Of a stretch of DNA of 64,000 nt, positions 46,980 to 58,285 are shown piece after piece. Position 1 is the stretch's first letter. Each line of letters opens with the position of its first letter. This DNA comes from Gnetum montanum (Eukaryota; Streptophyta; Gnetopsida; Gnetales; Gnetaceae), in the NCBI GenBank assembly GCA_015680685.1, contig MNCI01020931.1, forward strand, positions 447,585 through 511,584, given 5' to 3'. The notes under the pieces were generated by a model, which searched no databases, was not told the origin of the DNA, and worked only from the letters and a program-made list of their open reading frames with translations. The translations under genes were made by a program, and so were the position numbers.

Positions 46980-49800
46980 ACCTTACTAATGCTTGATCCG
47001 TGTGATTGCAAAATGGTCCCGAAACGTGCACAGTAGGAGGGTCTTGTTCAAGGTGGAGCAAAACAACCTCAGAGAGGTAGAAGATAAGGTCCTGCCAGAC
47101 AACATACAGAATAGGAGGTGCAATCATTTAGCATCCATCAAGAAGAACCTCCTACCAGATGATCTGGGAAGGTAGAAGAAGGAGTTGCTGCTGCGCTTGA
47201 ACTGGGACAATAACTCACGTTGCCCCCAAAGTGTGTTCAAGCTATACATGAGAAGTCCACATTTGCTACAGTGATTGTGGAACTAAACTTTGAATCTTTT
47301 ACAGAGTTCACTCTTGAGGCTATTAGGGATCACCTCAAAGGATCTCCCTTATGGCCTATCCTCTCTGAAAGTGGTGCCTCGTACTTAGGTGAAACATACC
47401 AGTTCTAGCACAATAGGGAGCAAGGCACCACGGTTAACATTTGTGGTGTGATAGTAGATTTCTCTACACAGGCTATCTTGGAAGTGTTAAACCTTTCAAT
47501 TTTAGGGCCCCATGTTGCTCAGTTATCTACCTGATCAGACCCCGATGTGCGAAAGGATTGGTTAGAGAAGGCTTATGGCAGAGATAAAGCTTTTGGTGAG
47601 CTGACGATGGAAGAGCGAGTTTATTTCAAAATTGGAACCTATCACCTCTTCCCCACAAAAGGTTTGAAAAGAATATCTACGTATGCAGTTAGGGGATGTG
47701 TAGTGTTGATGGGAAAGGTTAATGTTAACCTTCCCCATCTATATTTGACGGAGATCCTATGGCGATTTGAAGAACGAAAGATAGGGAAGATGGCGTTGTC
47801 TTTTTCCTGCCTTATCAGAAAACTATGCCAATGGACTGGTATTCAGGGGTACACAAATGATGTCCTCTGAAAAGCCCAAAATGCTTCTTATGCTGAACTA
47901 CTAAAGGCGTCAGCTCCAAGAAAGAGCACTGGCAAAGAGCTGAGACCCAAAGAAGAAGAAGAATAGATGACTGAACCACCTGCAACTCAACTTGCAGGAT
48001 CTAGTCAACCTCTAGCCATGGGTCCCAGCCAACAATAAGAAGCAGGGCCTGGCACAAGCTAGGATTAGTCGCCATCGCAAGACTACAGACCGTCGATGAG
48101 CCATCTTAGGGCCATCGCTGAGATGGTTAGTTGGGGAAGTTATGATGATGCAAACCTCTTCCACATCATCGATGATGCCAATTAGCCTACAGTTTCATTA
48201 GATAGCACAAGGGGTGAGTTATCAATTCAGACAGGAGGAGGGAAAAGTAGATGGTCACAACAGATCTCTGGAAATGTGGCATCTTTTCAGGTGCAGTTAG
48301 AGACTAGTGAAGGGGCCACTGTGGTGGACATGCAACACCAGAATGCCACGGGAGTTTCTTAAGTGGTCACTGACCACATCAAAAAATCCTTTAATGTACC
48401 TGTTGTGCCACCGACGAATCTCTCAGGAGAATCAGATGCTCAAACTCTTACCGGAACCTCAATGACTCCTGCGAAACATGAGGATGCACTAGATCGATTG
48501 CTACAAATAGGGTAAGTTCTAACGTCCCTACTTGACATCCCTCAAGATGTCATAGCAATTCAATCATACCTCATTTCCACCAAGGGGAAGCTGGTCATAT
48601 CTGAAGTAAGGGCTAAGCATGCTGAAGCTGAAGTGTAGAGATTACAAGAGCAGCTCATAGCCTTACAAGCAACACAGCGGGATCCTCTGCAATTTGTTCC
48701 TGTAGACCAGTTGAATAACTTTAGAACAAAGCAACTAACTAAATTGATCGTAGAGAATAAGAAGATGGTGAGAGAAAAAGAGAAGGTTGTTTGAGATGCC
48801 TCCGTAGCAGAAGCGCAAACCCATGCACACCTTAAGGCACTCAAAGCCTTAGAAAAAGAAAATAAATAGTTGGTTGTAGATAACCTTCGGTTAACCTTTG
48901 TGGAGAAACAAAAGAATGTTCTCGATGAACACTTTCATTAGCTACGAGAACAATTCATTCGGTTCAACCGAGATGTGAGCCATTTAGCCAGAGAGAACCG
49001 AACCCTCTCAATGAAGGAGGTATGCGCTATTCGTCAAAAATCAGCAATTGAAATAAGCACATGGCAGAATGAGGCTAAACGCCATGAGAAGCTGAAGGAG
49101 CATTTTCGTAATCAGGTGGGGATTTACAAACAAATCCTAGAGAAGGAGATCCATATGGCCAAGGCTCAAATCAACAACATCAATGCTTAGCACACTGATT
49201 AGAGGGCCATATTGGACACTTACGCCTTCATCCACCAATCAGAAGTTAAGAACCAGGACCTATAGATCCAAGACTTGACAGAATACATGGAGTTGGCAAA
49301 CCTCAGATATGCCAACCTTGCCATGTTAATAACAGGGCACCCGAGAATAGAGCTCGAATAGTAGGTAGCTTCCACCCATCTCAAATATGAGGCAGAATTT
49401 GTAGAATGCAAGAAACTGGTTGAAAAATTGGACGTTGCAAATTCTGAACTCAAGATGGTCAAAGCAAGCTACCAAGGGCAGAAAGATGTAGCAACCGACT
49501 TGGCTCGATGGCTGACAAATCTTCATGAATACAAAGACAAAGCCAGAGCCTATGTAGAGGAATGACGAATGTTCACGGTGTGGTATGTCAAAGCTAATCA
49601 AATGTTCCCATAACTACCTTGTCCGTGGGAGGTGCCGACTCCATCACACATAAGAACACTCGCATGGACGACACAAGATCCTCCGACTAAAGAGGAGAAT
49701 CTCTAGGCCATACTTCAATGCCATCAAGCTTCAAAGCCTGGAGCACACGACAAAGGGAAAGCACCCATGGAGGAGCCACCACCACCAGGAACTATATGAG
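46980..49800 (+). pseudogene. Long coiled-coil ORF of element B (function unknown)
   Basis: A long frame, mostly frame of 47220-49799, broken by single stops and one frame change near 47180. The N-terminal part has a globular motif CVQAIHEKSTFATVIVELNF (about 47229-47290) and HLKGSPLWPIL (about 47330-47362) that recurs at 60059-60262. The middle is polar with Q/S/T. From about 48580 to 49570 it is rich in E, K, Q, A and L with heptad-like spacing (LARENRTLSMKEVCAIRQKS at 48984), expected to form a long coiled coil. It ends PPPPGTI before the polypurine tract. No enzyme motif. It occupies the place of the third, env-position ORF of some plant Gypsy elements, but no signal peptide or membrane segment is seen. 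Confidence 0.6.
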
Positions 49801-49955
49801 TTCTCATTTTTTGTAGTTGTAGCATTTTTTTCTATGTTGTGTCTTCCCACACTGCAGCATTGTTTTATTTCATTTTTTCCAGTTAATAATCCCATACCTA
49901 TCCACTGTGTAATCAATGAAACTTGTTCTCTTTGTAACTCAAGGACGAGTTTTCA

Positions 49956-49971
49956 TTTAGTCGTGGGGGTA
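49956..49971 (+). promoter_or_regulatory. Polypurine tract of element B
   Basis: GTGGGGGTA directly before the LTR start TGATGGGA; this is the usual site for plus-strand DNA priming in LTR elements. Confidence 0.75.
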
Positions 49972-50849
49972 TGATGGGACGCGATATCACATGGGCCGCG
50001 ATATCGCGTAGTTGATATTGTGTCTATCACGATATTGCATCCCCTCGTGATATCGCATACGCGATATTGCAGTCCACCGCAATGTCTATAAATAAGAAGC
50101 AGCTCTCCCTTGCTAAGAAATATAGTTTTAGATTGTAGTGAAACTCTAGTAGTTTAATCCCTCCAGAGTTAGATTATTTTTCCAGTGTCTACCCATAGTG
50201 TGATGAATGTAACTGTACGGCATTCTTTATTCAAGTGTGATGTACTTGGACATGCACATGATCGACAATAAAGATCGAGATTACTTCATAATTGTAGCAT
50301 TTACTTTGTTATTTATTTGTTTATTTAATTTTTATTTACTATTTTCTCTCTCACCCTTAAACTCCTAGAACACGGAACGAGTATGACTTGATTACGAGCA
50401 TTTAAGTGTGACTACTTGGTATCCTAGTGGCATACCTAGGATCTGCGCTTGGTAATCCCAGTGGCGTACCTAGGATCTATGCTTGGTAATCCCAGTGGTA
50501 GTCATGCACGAGGTCCAAGATGTGTACGGATGATCAAGGAATCGGTTGCTCGTTGCACTTAGGCTAGATTAGATTTTCTTACCCTTTCCCTCCTAGCTTA
50601 GCTTAGTTAATATTACTTTCCACTGCCTTCAGGAGTAGCATTAGATTAGGAACATATCATACAACTCACTCTGGACTAAACCATACATGAAAAATATAAA
50701 TACTAGTCCAGGTAGGAAGACAGCGAACTACGACCTAAGGTTAACGATCTAGGTGCCACAACTAGTTCGTCTACGAAGTTTGGCCAGATCGCACGTGAGA
50801 ATGCTTATATTCGTATGATTGAGCGTAGGGGTATCTCTGCCTCTCATCA
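49972..50849 (+). repeat. 3' LTR of element B (complete, 878 bp)
   Basis: Begins TGATGGGACG and ends CTCATCA. The U3 array of GATATCG half-sites is at 49977-50075, the TATA box TCTATAAATAAG at 50085-50096, and the R/U5 repeats CTTGGTAATCCCAGTGGCGT at 50415-50500. A probable polyadenylation signal AATAAAG occurs at 50269-50275. It is followed by older LTR-like DNA, so element B seems nested in an older relative. Confidence 0.88.
49977..50096 (+). promoter_or_regulatory. U3 promoter with palindromic GATATCG repeats
   Basis: Four to five copies of GCGATATCRC-like sites, several of them perfect or near-perfect palindromes (CCGCGATATCGCG at 49996-50008), ending just before the TATA box. Candidate binding site array for a host or element factor. 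Confidence 0.55.
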
Positions 50850-51580
50850 AATGCATTCAAGTATATTCAAATTTAATACTTCATTAATGCAATAGATATG
50901 GATACTATATCAGTTTACTTTCTTAATTTCAACAATAGTTAATAAATGTCCACAAAGTGGTTTAAGTCAATTGTATGACATCTTTATTCAAGTTGAATAT
51001 ACTTGAATGCATTACATGAATGGAAATAGAGATCGAGATTGATTCTATTCTATTGCAACACTCTCACTTATTTTAAATTTTTTTCAGTTGCAATTTACTT
51101 TTTTATGTCATTTACTTTCTGATGCACTTAGTTTAAAAATTTATTTTCCTATGCACATTCATAGCTTGACAAAATGAATGCAACCAATTTCAAGTGTAAA
51201 CACAAGTTTACTTTGTAATCTCAATAGTAAATGCTTGAATTTAAAACATGTATGACAAGTTGGGATTAGATACTCATTGCCATTAGGCTATGATAGAGAT
51301 TACTTTTTAACTAATTAGATCAATTAATTAAATTCTATATTCTCAATTAGTTTAATTACATAGTCAAACAACATCACAATGATATGTTTTAGTTTAGGCT
51401 AAACCATACACACTAAAGCCACTACTAGTCTAAGTGAGAAGACAATGATTTGTGATTACTGAATAACCTCCTAAACACTAAAGTTAACATTATGCATGAA
51501 TTAGAACATGGTATACTACAACATTTGTAAATTGTATAGTGGAGTGTTGGGCATACTCACCAATTATCAATCATATAAGC
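50850..51580 (+). repeat. Older, strongly diverged LTR of the same lineage
   Basis: Collinear with the LTR before it: CATCTTTATTCAAGTTGAAT (50971) and GAGATCGAGATTGATTC (51028) match its R region, and GCTAAACCATACACACTAAA (51399), ACTAGTCTAAGTGAGAAGAC (51424) its U5. It ends near 51575. Much more decayed than element B. Confidence 0.6.
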
Positions 51581-54084
51581 TTCTGTTATTGAAAATTATA
51601 GAATATTAACTTATACCTAAAGATGACTACCTACAATTGTTCATGTAAGTTCATTACTATTTATAACTTCTAAAATCTTGCTTGCATTCACTTCTACTTT
51701 CATTTTCCAATTCCAAAATAATAATCAACAATTTAAAAAATATTGTTGAAAAACAAAGTTTTTTTCTAAAACATAATGCTTACAATTAGCTCTTAAGCTT
51801 TGAAAAACATGAATAAATAAATGCTCAACTTCCTTGCACTAGACTCTTTGGTATTTTCTCTTTTTTTTCCTTTCACTCCTTCAATATTTCAATCATATTC
51901 TTCATCGTTAAGTTGCTTCTTTCTTTGTTATGAAAATTACCTTTTGTTTTTTTTTCTTCTAAACATGTTGCCAAATATTTTGTACATCCTCCATTATAAT
52001 AGTTTTTAACATATAATTGAATGTGCCATGCATTACAGTTTTCATTAACCAAAATAAAAAAAAGGAAAAATAGCTAAATTATAACTAATAATTGATGAAA
52101 CCATAATACTAAAGATAAAAAACTTACTAATAATTGGTAAATCTATGTCTTCTACAATGTACTCTAACTTGAAACCATCTACTATAGGCATATGAACTTA
52201 AATGATCATAAAATCAAATGTAATTTTTCCCTTCTTTAAAAAATATAAAGCTTCACATCCATTATGACATGTTATTCCTACAAATTCTAAAAACTAAAAA
52301 ATCATCAAAACATTGCATTGAGCCTCAAAATCATTTCAAAAAAATAAATCAAACATAGATATTAGAGGCCTTTGTAGTTACAACTTGGTAATAAATTCTC
52401 CAAGCTAAGAAGATTAAGTATATCATCATTAACAACAAGTATTGCAATGCAGTAGAGAACATTACATCTTCTACAACTTTATTGTTGTAATGATGTCATT
52501 TCAATATAACTTCTATGTAATATATCAAAATGACTTTGAATCCAAATAACTACTATTCATAACTTGAAAAATTTATGATCACTTCTCATGTAAGCATGCT
52601 AAATGATTTGATGTGAGGTATGACCAAAAAAAGGTCAACAACAAATCTCATATATAACTTCTACACCCAAAATTCTACATAATTATTGCTAGGCAAACAA
52701 CCCTATGTCTATTATTGTACTTGAAAAAATAGAAATTACAAAGCCATATTAAGAACTACTAACATTTTACATAGTTGCAATGAAATCACTAACAATATGG
52801 CATGTTTCAACTATAAGTGATAGAGGTGTTAAAATGTCAATTTTATGCTTGGGAAGTGGAGGGACATTCTATTTTTTATTAGGTATTTCACTATGGCTAC
52901 AAGACATTCTTTTAATCTTTCTTGCTTTCAGCCACATGGAGTATGTAATTGCCCAAAACTTCTCCATTCAATAATGAAATGATATGTGACCATTGATCAA
53001 TGTGCTTTGTTGCCTAGTGGGTGGGACAGTGTGTCAATGTGTTCCTTGATAATAACATGTTGGAATTTCAATTACAAAGTTGGAGTTTGAAGTAATACAA
53101 CTCAAATAGAGTGGAATGATGAGTGTTTAGATTCTTAAAACCCTACCCCAAAGCCTCCAACCTCAATTCGGGTTGTGTGCATGCAAGAAGTGAAGGGAAA
53201 GTAGAAGGTAGGTAGTGCTCGAAGATTAAGCAATGCTCAACTAACCTTGATAAATAGCTTCAAGTTCTGAGTATCAAATAGGTTTGTAAAAAGTGAACCA
53301 ACTCAAATCGATGTATGTATGTAGAAGCTCACTCTGTCATTTGTAAACAATTCAAAACTATAACCAATGTTTATAACTCTACTTAATTATTGATAGGCAT
53401 ACAACCCTATGTATATTGCTACACCTTAAAAAGAAAAATTGCAAAAAATAATTCAAAGCTATAATTGATACTTACAAGAATATTACTTTCTTGATCAAGG
53501 CAACTTTGACTATGATTATTCATACCTACAATGATGTCCATAATACAGGTAAACTATCTTCAGCTAAACACATCTTTGGTGAGTTACCAAGGCTAGTTTG
53601 TCACCAAGACTAGTTTTTATGCATTCCTCTAGTATTATTATAAAGAAATAAGCATTTTCGATATTTAGTGTTGTTATTGCTGACGTAGAAACTTACGATT
53701 TTGGTAAAGGCTGAATCTTGAAAATAGATTCCATAAGGCATAGAAGCTAGAGACCGCAATGCCAGAGGTAGTGTGATATGGGAAGCCCTAAGCCACCATG
53801 CCATAGCATGGGAAGCAGAGAAAATAGAAATCATAGGGATTTAGTAGTAGTCCATTGGAATCCCATCATTGCATATACTAACAGTGTGTAGAGGCAAGCC
53901 TCTATCATTGCCTAACCAAACAATCACAAAGATTTAGCCCAAACAATAGTGCAGAACCAAGAGAATTTACTAAAACTGCAAGCAATTTAGGTAACTTGAA
54001 AATTGGTTAAGTTAAAAAGCCTAGGAAAAAGCATAATACATTCTACCAGTCTGCTCTTTTGAAAAGAGTTCTCTCAATTTCTTG
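51581..54084. other. AT-rich spacer, no gene recognised
   Basis: Long stretch with many stops in all frames. Open frames at 51821-52009, 52780-52974 and 53610-53834 have no recognisable content. It could be the internal region of a very old Copia or Gypsy element, which I cannot show. Confidence 0.4.
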
Positions 54085-54100
54085 ACCACTTTGATACCAA
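54085..54100 (-). promoter_or_regulatory. Copia-type primer-binding site (tRNA-Met type), likely
   Basis: On minus: CTCTTCA then TTGGTATCAAAGTGG, close to TTGGTATCAGAGC. The CA before it would be the LTR end, making 54101 onward an LTR relic on minus. No TATA box or partner LTR was confirmed. Confidence 0.45.
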
Positions 54101-54730
54101 TGAAGAGAACTACTAGGTAGAAGGATAATAGGATGTTCATGAGGTCCTTTTTGACTTTAGTTTTCTTGCCTACCTTCCAAATATGCTAGTGAAAACATTT
54201 CCACACATAAGTGTTAAGAAGATATGAATGCCTCTTGGTATAATAAAGGTTTTGCCACTAGGACACCCTTTGCCTTCAGAGACACCTAGAAAACTTAAGG
54301 GTATATTTTGTGTGGGAATGTGGATTTCCTTGGATCTCAATGCTCGTGTACTCAAATATTTAGTCAAAGCTTTGTTCCTTCAACAACAATACATTCATAC
54401 ATGAATGAAATATCTTCAAACCATTAGATCAAATTATTAGAGGAAATAATCAAATAATATATAAATTCTTAAAATACTAAAATAGGTGAATGGGTCTAGA
54501 ATAGGAAGCATTTGATATAATATTGTTTTTTAAAAAATGTGTTAGGAAAAGATTATAGAAGCATCTTAGGCATGTGACTGAGGAAATGGGTATCTCTAGA
54601 TTACACTCAAAACTAGAATACTTGGCTTTTGAGATTGAAGTAACCATCACAGCAATGGTCTTTGCAAAGAAAAGAAACCGGTATTGCTTATTTAATTAAA
54701 AAGTCTAAAGACCATTTCATTAAGGTGCAC
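54101..54730 (-). other. Possible Copia LTR relic
   Basis: Called only from its position upstream (on minus) of the primer-binding site. An open minus frame at 54170-54367 has no recognised content. Confidence 0.25.
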
Positions 54731-54737
54731 AAAGTTA

Positions 54738-56290
54738 ATGATAATAACCAATATTTATCGGTTAAAGTTCAAGGTATTTAATTCTTGTTATTTTGTTTTA
54801 AGGGATTTTTCTATTTACAATTTTGCTAATCTTTTACGAGAGCATTATTTTCAAAACTTAGGTCAAGATATTGTAGAATTCTCCAACCTTAGTAAATTTT
54901 TTCTTTGGTGGGATTTGAATGCTCGTGTTAGACAAAATCAAATCCAAAGTATTATTTGAAACCCTTAATTAAAGTTTAGTGAATGGCTTTTTCTAGTTTA
55001 CAAAACATCATCTGTTGATCATATTACAAATTAGAAGGGTATTTATTTCTTAGAATGGGGTCATTGCTTTGATTTTTTTTTAATCTTTAATGACATCAAT
55101 AAATTTCCTTCCTCCTCTCATTTTACCTAAACTAGACACCAAAGAAATTCTCACATTGATTGTCTACTCATGATAATATGAATACAGTGAAAAAATTTCA
55201 AGTGGGATTAAAACTCCTAGAATCTCTTCATCATTATCTTAAACTTACTATTGTTGTTTCAATTCATCATATTCACTATAAGAAATGCAAAATTTGTCGT
55301 GTCTCATAGAAGACCTTTGACAAGATTTTCAAACAAGGGTGGCTAATATGTTGATCAACAATGACAATGACCTATATTTGACTAATGTTCTTTTGTCTAC
55401 AACCACTTAGGTGAAAATTAAGAAGAGGCTTGTTTGCAAAAAACCTTGGTTTGATGTTGATTGTTTGACAGCTTGTAAAGATGTTCTAGTTTCACATTTG
55501 GATGTTTCAATGTTGAAGAATTATAGAAAGCTTATTCGTTTAAGAAAAAAAAAAGGAGTTTATTAAAGAAAAGGAAGAAAGAATTATTAGTGAGCTCAAA
55601 TATAATCTAAAATGCTTTTAGAATTTCTTATGAGACAAACAACAAAATGGTTAAGACTTTTCCCAATAACCTTTTTAAACAAGAGACTTCACCTACTATG
55701 CAAAATAACTCTAGTATTCTTGAGTTATCTCTTGATGACATTTCTACAAGAATTCAAAAATTATCTTCTAGGAAAGGTGTTGGTATCAATGAATTATATG
55801 CATAAATTTTTAAATCAAGTGGCCCATTAGTATGGACAGCAACTTTTAACCTTCTTAATAAAGGGCTTTGACATGGTTTAGATCATTTTTGGTGTTCTAA
55901 ACAAGTAGTTTTAATTTTAAAAAAGAAAGATAAATAGATCTTAATAATTATCAATTGATTGCAATTAATTTAGTATTCATTAAGTTATTGGATACTATTT
56001 TTGATGATAATATTAGTTCATGGGTAGAAATGCAAAGTCTTCATAGTCAATTGCAAGTGGACTTCAGAAGGAATCATTCTTCTATAGACCATTTAATTAT
56101 TTTGCAATATTTTTTGGAGAAAGCCAAAATTCCCAATTACAAGACTTTTATCTATTTTTTTGATATTTCTAAGATTTGTGATGTTTTTGCTTGAGATAAA
56201 CTTTAGAAAAGATTAGATAGCATTAACATTCCTCAAGATCTCTTTTATGCTACTAACAAAATCCATAAGACAAAATATTACCTACAAGAC
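54738..56290 (+). pseudogene. LINE relic: endonuclease end and reverse transcriptase start
   Basis: Plus strand non-LTR element. LWWDLNARVRQNQIQS at about 54897-54945 matches the endonuclease motif with GDFNAR as the usual form. Then, across stops and frame changes, are KPWFDVDCLTACKDV (about 55440-55485), a region corresponding to PDG-P-E-(FKSSGPLVWTATFNLLNKG; about 55809-55866), WCSKQVVLILKKKDK and DFRRNHSSIDHLIILQYFLE (about 56061-56120), followed by FIYFFDISKICDVF. It breaks off before the YADD motif. It is distinct from the LINE at 13-30 kb. Confidence 0.78.
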
Positions 56291-56599
56291 CAACCTGGAT
56301 GTTGGAGCTGCTGAAAGAGCCCCCATGGATAACTACACCAACAATGGTAGAAAACAAGGGCCAAACCAATCTCTACAGGCTATAGCTCTAGTCCAAGGAG
56401 GATCCTTTGTCCTCACAAAATAGAAAAAAAGGTTGTATGTAATATCACAAGCCCTAGGCTTTGGGAAAGTGGTAGGTAATATGTATGTATCTATAAGATT
56501 GTGCAAAATGAGAAAAGTTAATAGAATGAAAACTAATACAATTATCATCATCTTGGTACCTTTATCTCATTAACATGAGCTAACTTAGTAAAGTAGGCA

Positions 56600-56780
56600 A
56601 AGGATTTGACAATGATTTCCTATAGTAAACTATCTACCTAACACCATACTCCCTAAACATATATTTAACCATGCCATGAGGTGGCACATGTCTCAACATG
56701 CCCCTTGGAATCAAACCTATGACTTGGAGATGACAAACTACATGCTTTGACCAACTAAGCTATGTCTCACTACCAATGAA
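56600..56780 (-). repeat. tRNA-derived SINE-like element
   Basis: On minus: GAGACATAGCTTAGTTGGTC (A-box-like), then AGGTTTGATTCCAAGGGGCA (B-box-like) about 35 bases later, then a non-tRNA tail. The head folds partly like a tRNA but lacks a clean anticodon stem, so a functional tRNA is unlikely. Confidence 0.5.
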
Positions 56781-57700
56781 AACTGATATAATAAAAGTTT
56801 AAAAAAAAAAACATGATTCACTATTTTTACCTTTACCAAAAGAACTAAAACCACAAAAATGGTTTTGGTCAAAGTAGTGTTTTGTAGAAAAAAGAAATGA
56901 TAATCAATAAGACATACAAAGATTTATCTTAGTGCCAATGTAAGATACTAAAATACATTAATATAGACTCCAAAATAGATAGCATTTACAAGTAAAACCC
57001 CACACACATCTCATGATTTTATCTCATTATAAAAAAGTGTCCTAATTTTAAAAAATTAATGTTGATATCAACCAACAAAGAGCTAGATCAAAACATACCT
57101 TGTTTGCTTTGTGTAAAGAAAGACATCCAAGATTTAGGCATTGATGTTTATTTGGCTCTCAATAAAAGTAAATGGTATGAAGAAACTTATATAGTCAACC
57201 CATGTAATTGGGATAAAGCTAAGATAATGATGATGATAATTTTAAAGAATTACTTTATTACCCTCATTACATTTCTTTGGTACAATTGTTCACAACGATA
57301 TAATTCCATATTCATCATGGTTAATTTCTAAAGCATGATGACACCATGTTCTAGAACTTTAATTGGTCATGCCTATAATGTTTTTAGTGGATGGCCAGCC
57401 TAGAAATCAACACCATTGCCTTCATCCATCAAATTCGGATGAACCACTATAGTAGTTGAGTGACTTCAAAAAAATTTTATTTTTATCTCTACTTGACATC
57501 AACTTGAATGTATATTTTTACCAAATATCCATGTGGCATGTGGTTTTGAACTTTGACTCTATGATATGTAGTACATTGATAATTAAGTCAAGGTTTGCCC
57601 ATCATACAAAGACCATGCATTGAATTTGAACACTAATAATACATTGAATTTGGAAAAACTAGTGGGCCACGTGTGTAGAAGAGTCACATCTGAAGAAGAT
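56781..57700. other. AT-rich spacer
   Basis: No supported feature. A plus frame at 57059-57331 contains no recognisable domain. Confidence 0.35.
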
Positions 57701-58140
57701 TGAATGTCACCATTAAGAAGAAGCATGGGAAGAGTGACGATAGAGAGATCTAATTGAGGCGACGGCTAGGGAGGTTCTCAAGGTGAAGCTAAGAGAGAGC
57801 TTGAGGGTGCAGCTCTAAGAGGAGGTAAGACTCTAAGAGCTAAGGGAGGAGAAAGAACAAGAAAGGCAAGCAAGGGAAGAGGAGGAAATCACCCTAATCA
57901 AGCAACAATTGGATCGTGCCCATGAACAAAGTGCCCAATCATGGCTACAACAAGGATAGTGCCCATATGTGGAAATCAACATCGAGCGAAATACATCTTG
58001 GCACATGCTTAGGAAACACATCAGGAACAGAGGTCACAAGGTACACCTAGATGGGAAAGGGAACATCAAGGAATGTGCAAGGAAAGAATAGGCTTTCAAG
58101 AATTTTCAAGAGGCAGTGACATTTGTAGACTCAAAGTGAC
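57700..58140 (+). pseudogene. Charged coiled-coil ORF fragment, unknown family
   Basis: Plus frame with few stops: an E/R/K-rich stretch (REEKEQERQAREEEEI, about 57840-57890) followed by IKQQLDRAHEQSAQSWLQQG and a basic part with VEINIERNTSWHMLRKHIR (about 57970-58027). It reads like the conserved part of a transposon- or retroelement-linked protein, but I cannot name it. Confidence 0.4.
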
Positions 58141-58212
58141 ATCATGCAGTCCTTGACATGGTGCATACTTAGGAGAGGGCTTTTTGTGCCTATACTCATC
58201 TTTCTATTTGCT

Positions 58213-58271
58213 TATGGGGGGCCCATGGGGAGGGGGGACCGCAGGGAGGGGAGAGATAGGGGGAAGAGGAT
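58213..58271 (+). repeat. G-rich tract
   Basis: Repeated runs of four to six G within about 55 bases, followed by a T run at 58278-58285. Possible four-stranded DNA; no gene. Confidence 0.5.
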
Positions 58272-58285
58272 GCCCTATTTTTTTT

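Noticed and set aside
56690-56776. Possible functional tRNA gene on minus
   Set aside because: A-box and B-box-like parts exist, but the anticodon stem and acceptor pairing are poor; better explained as a SINE head.
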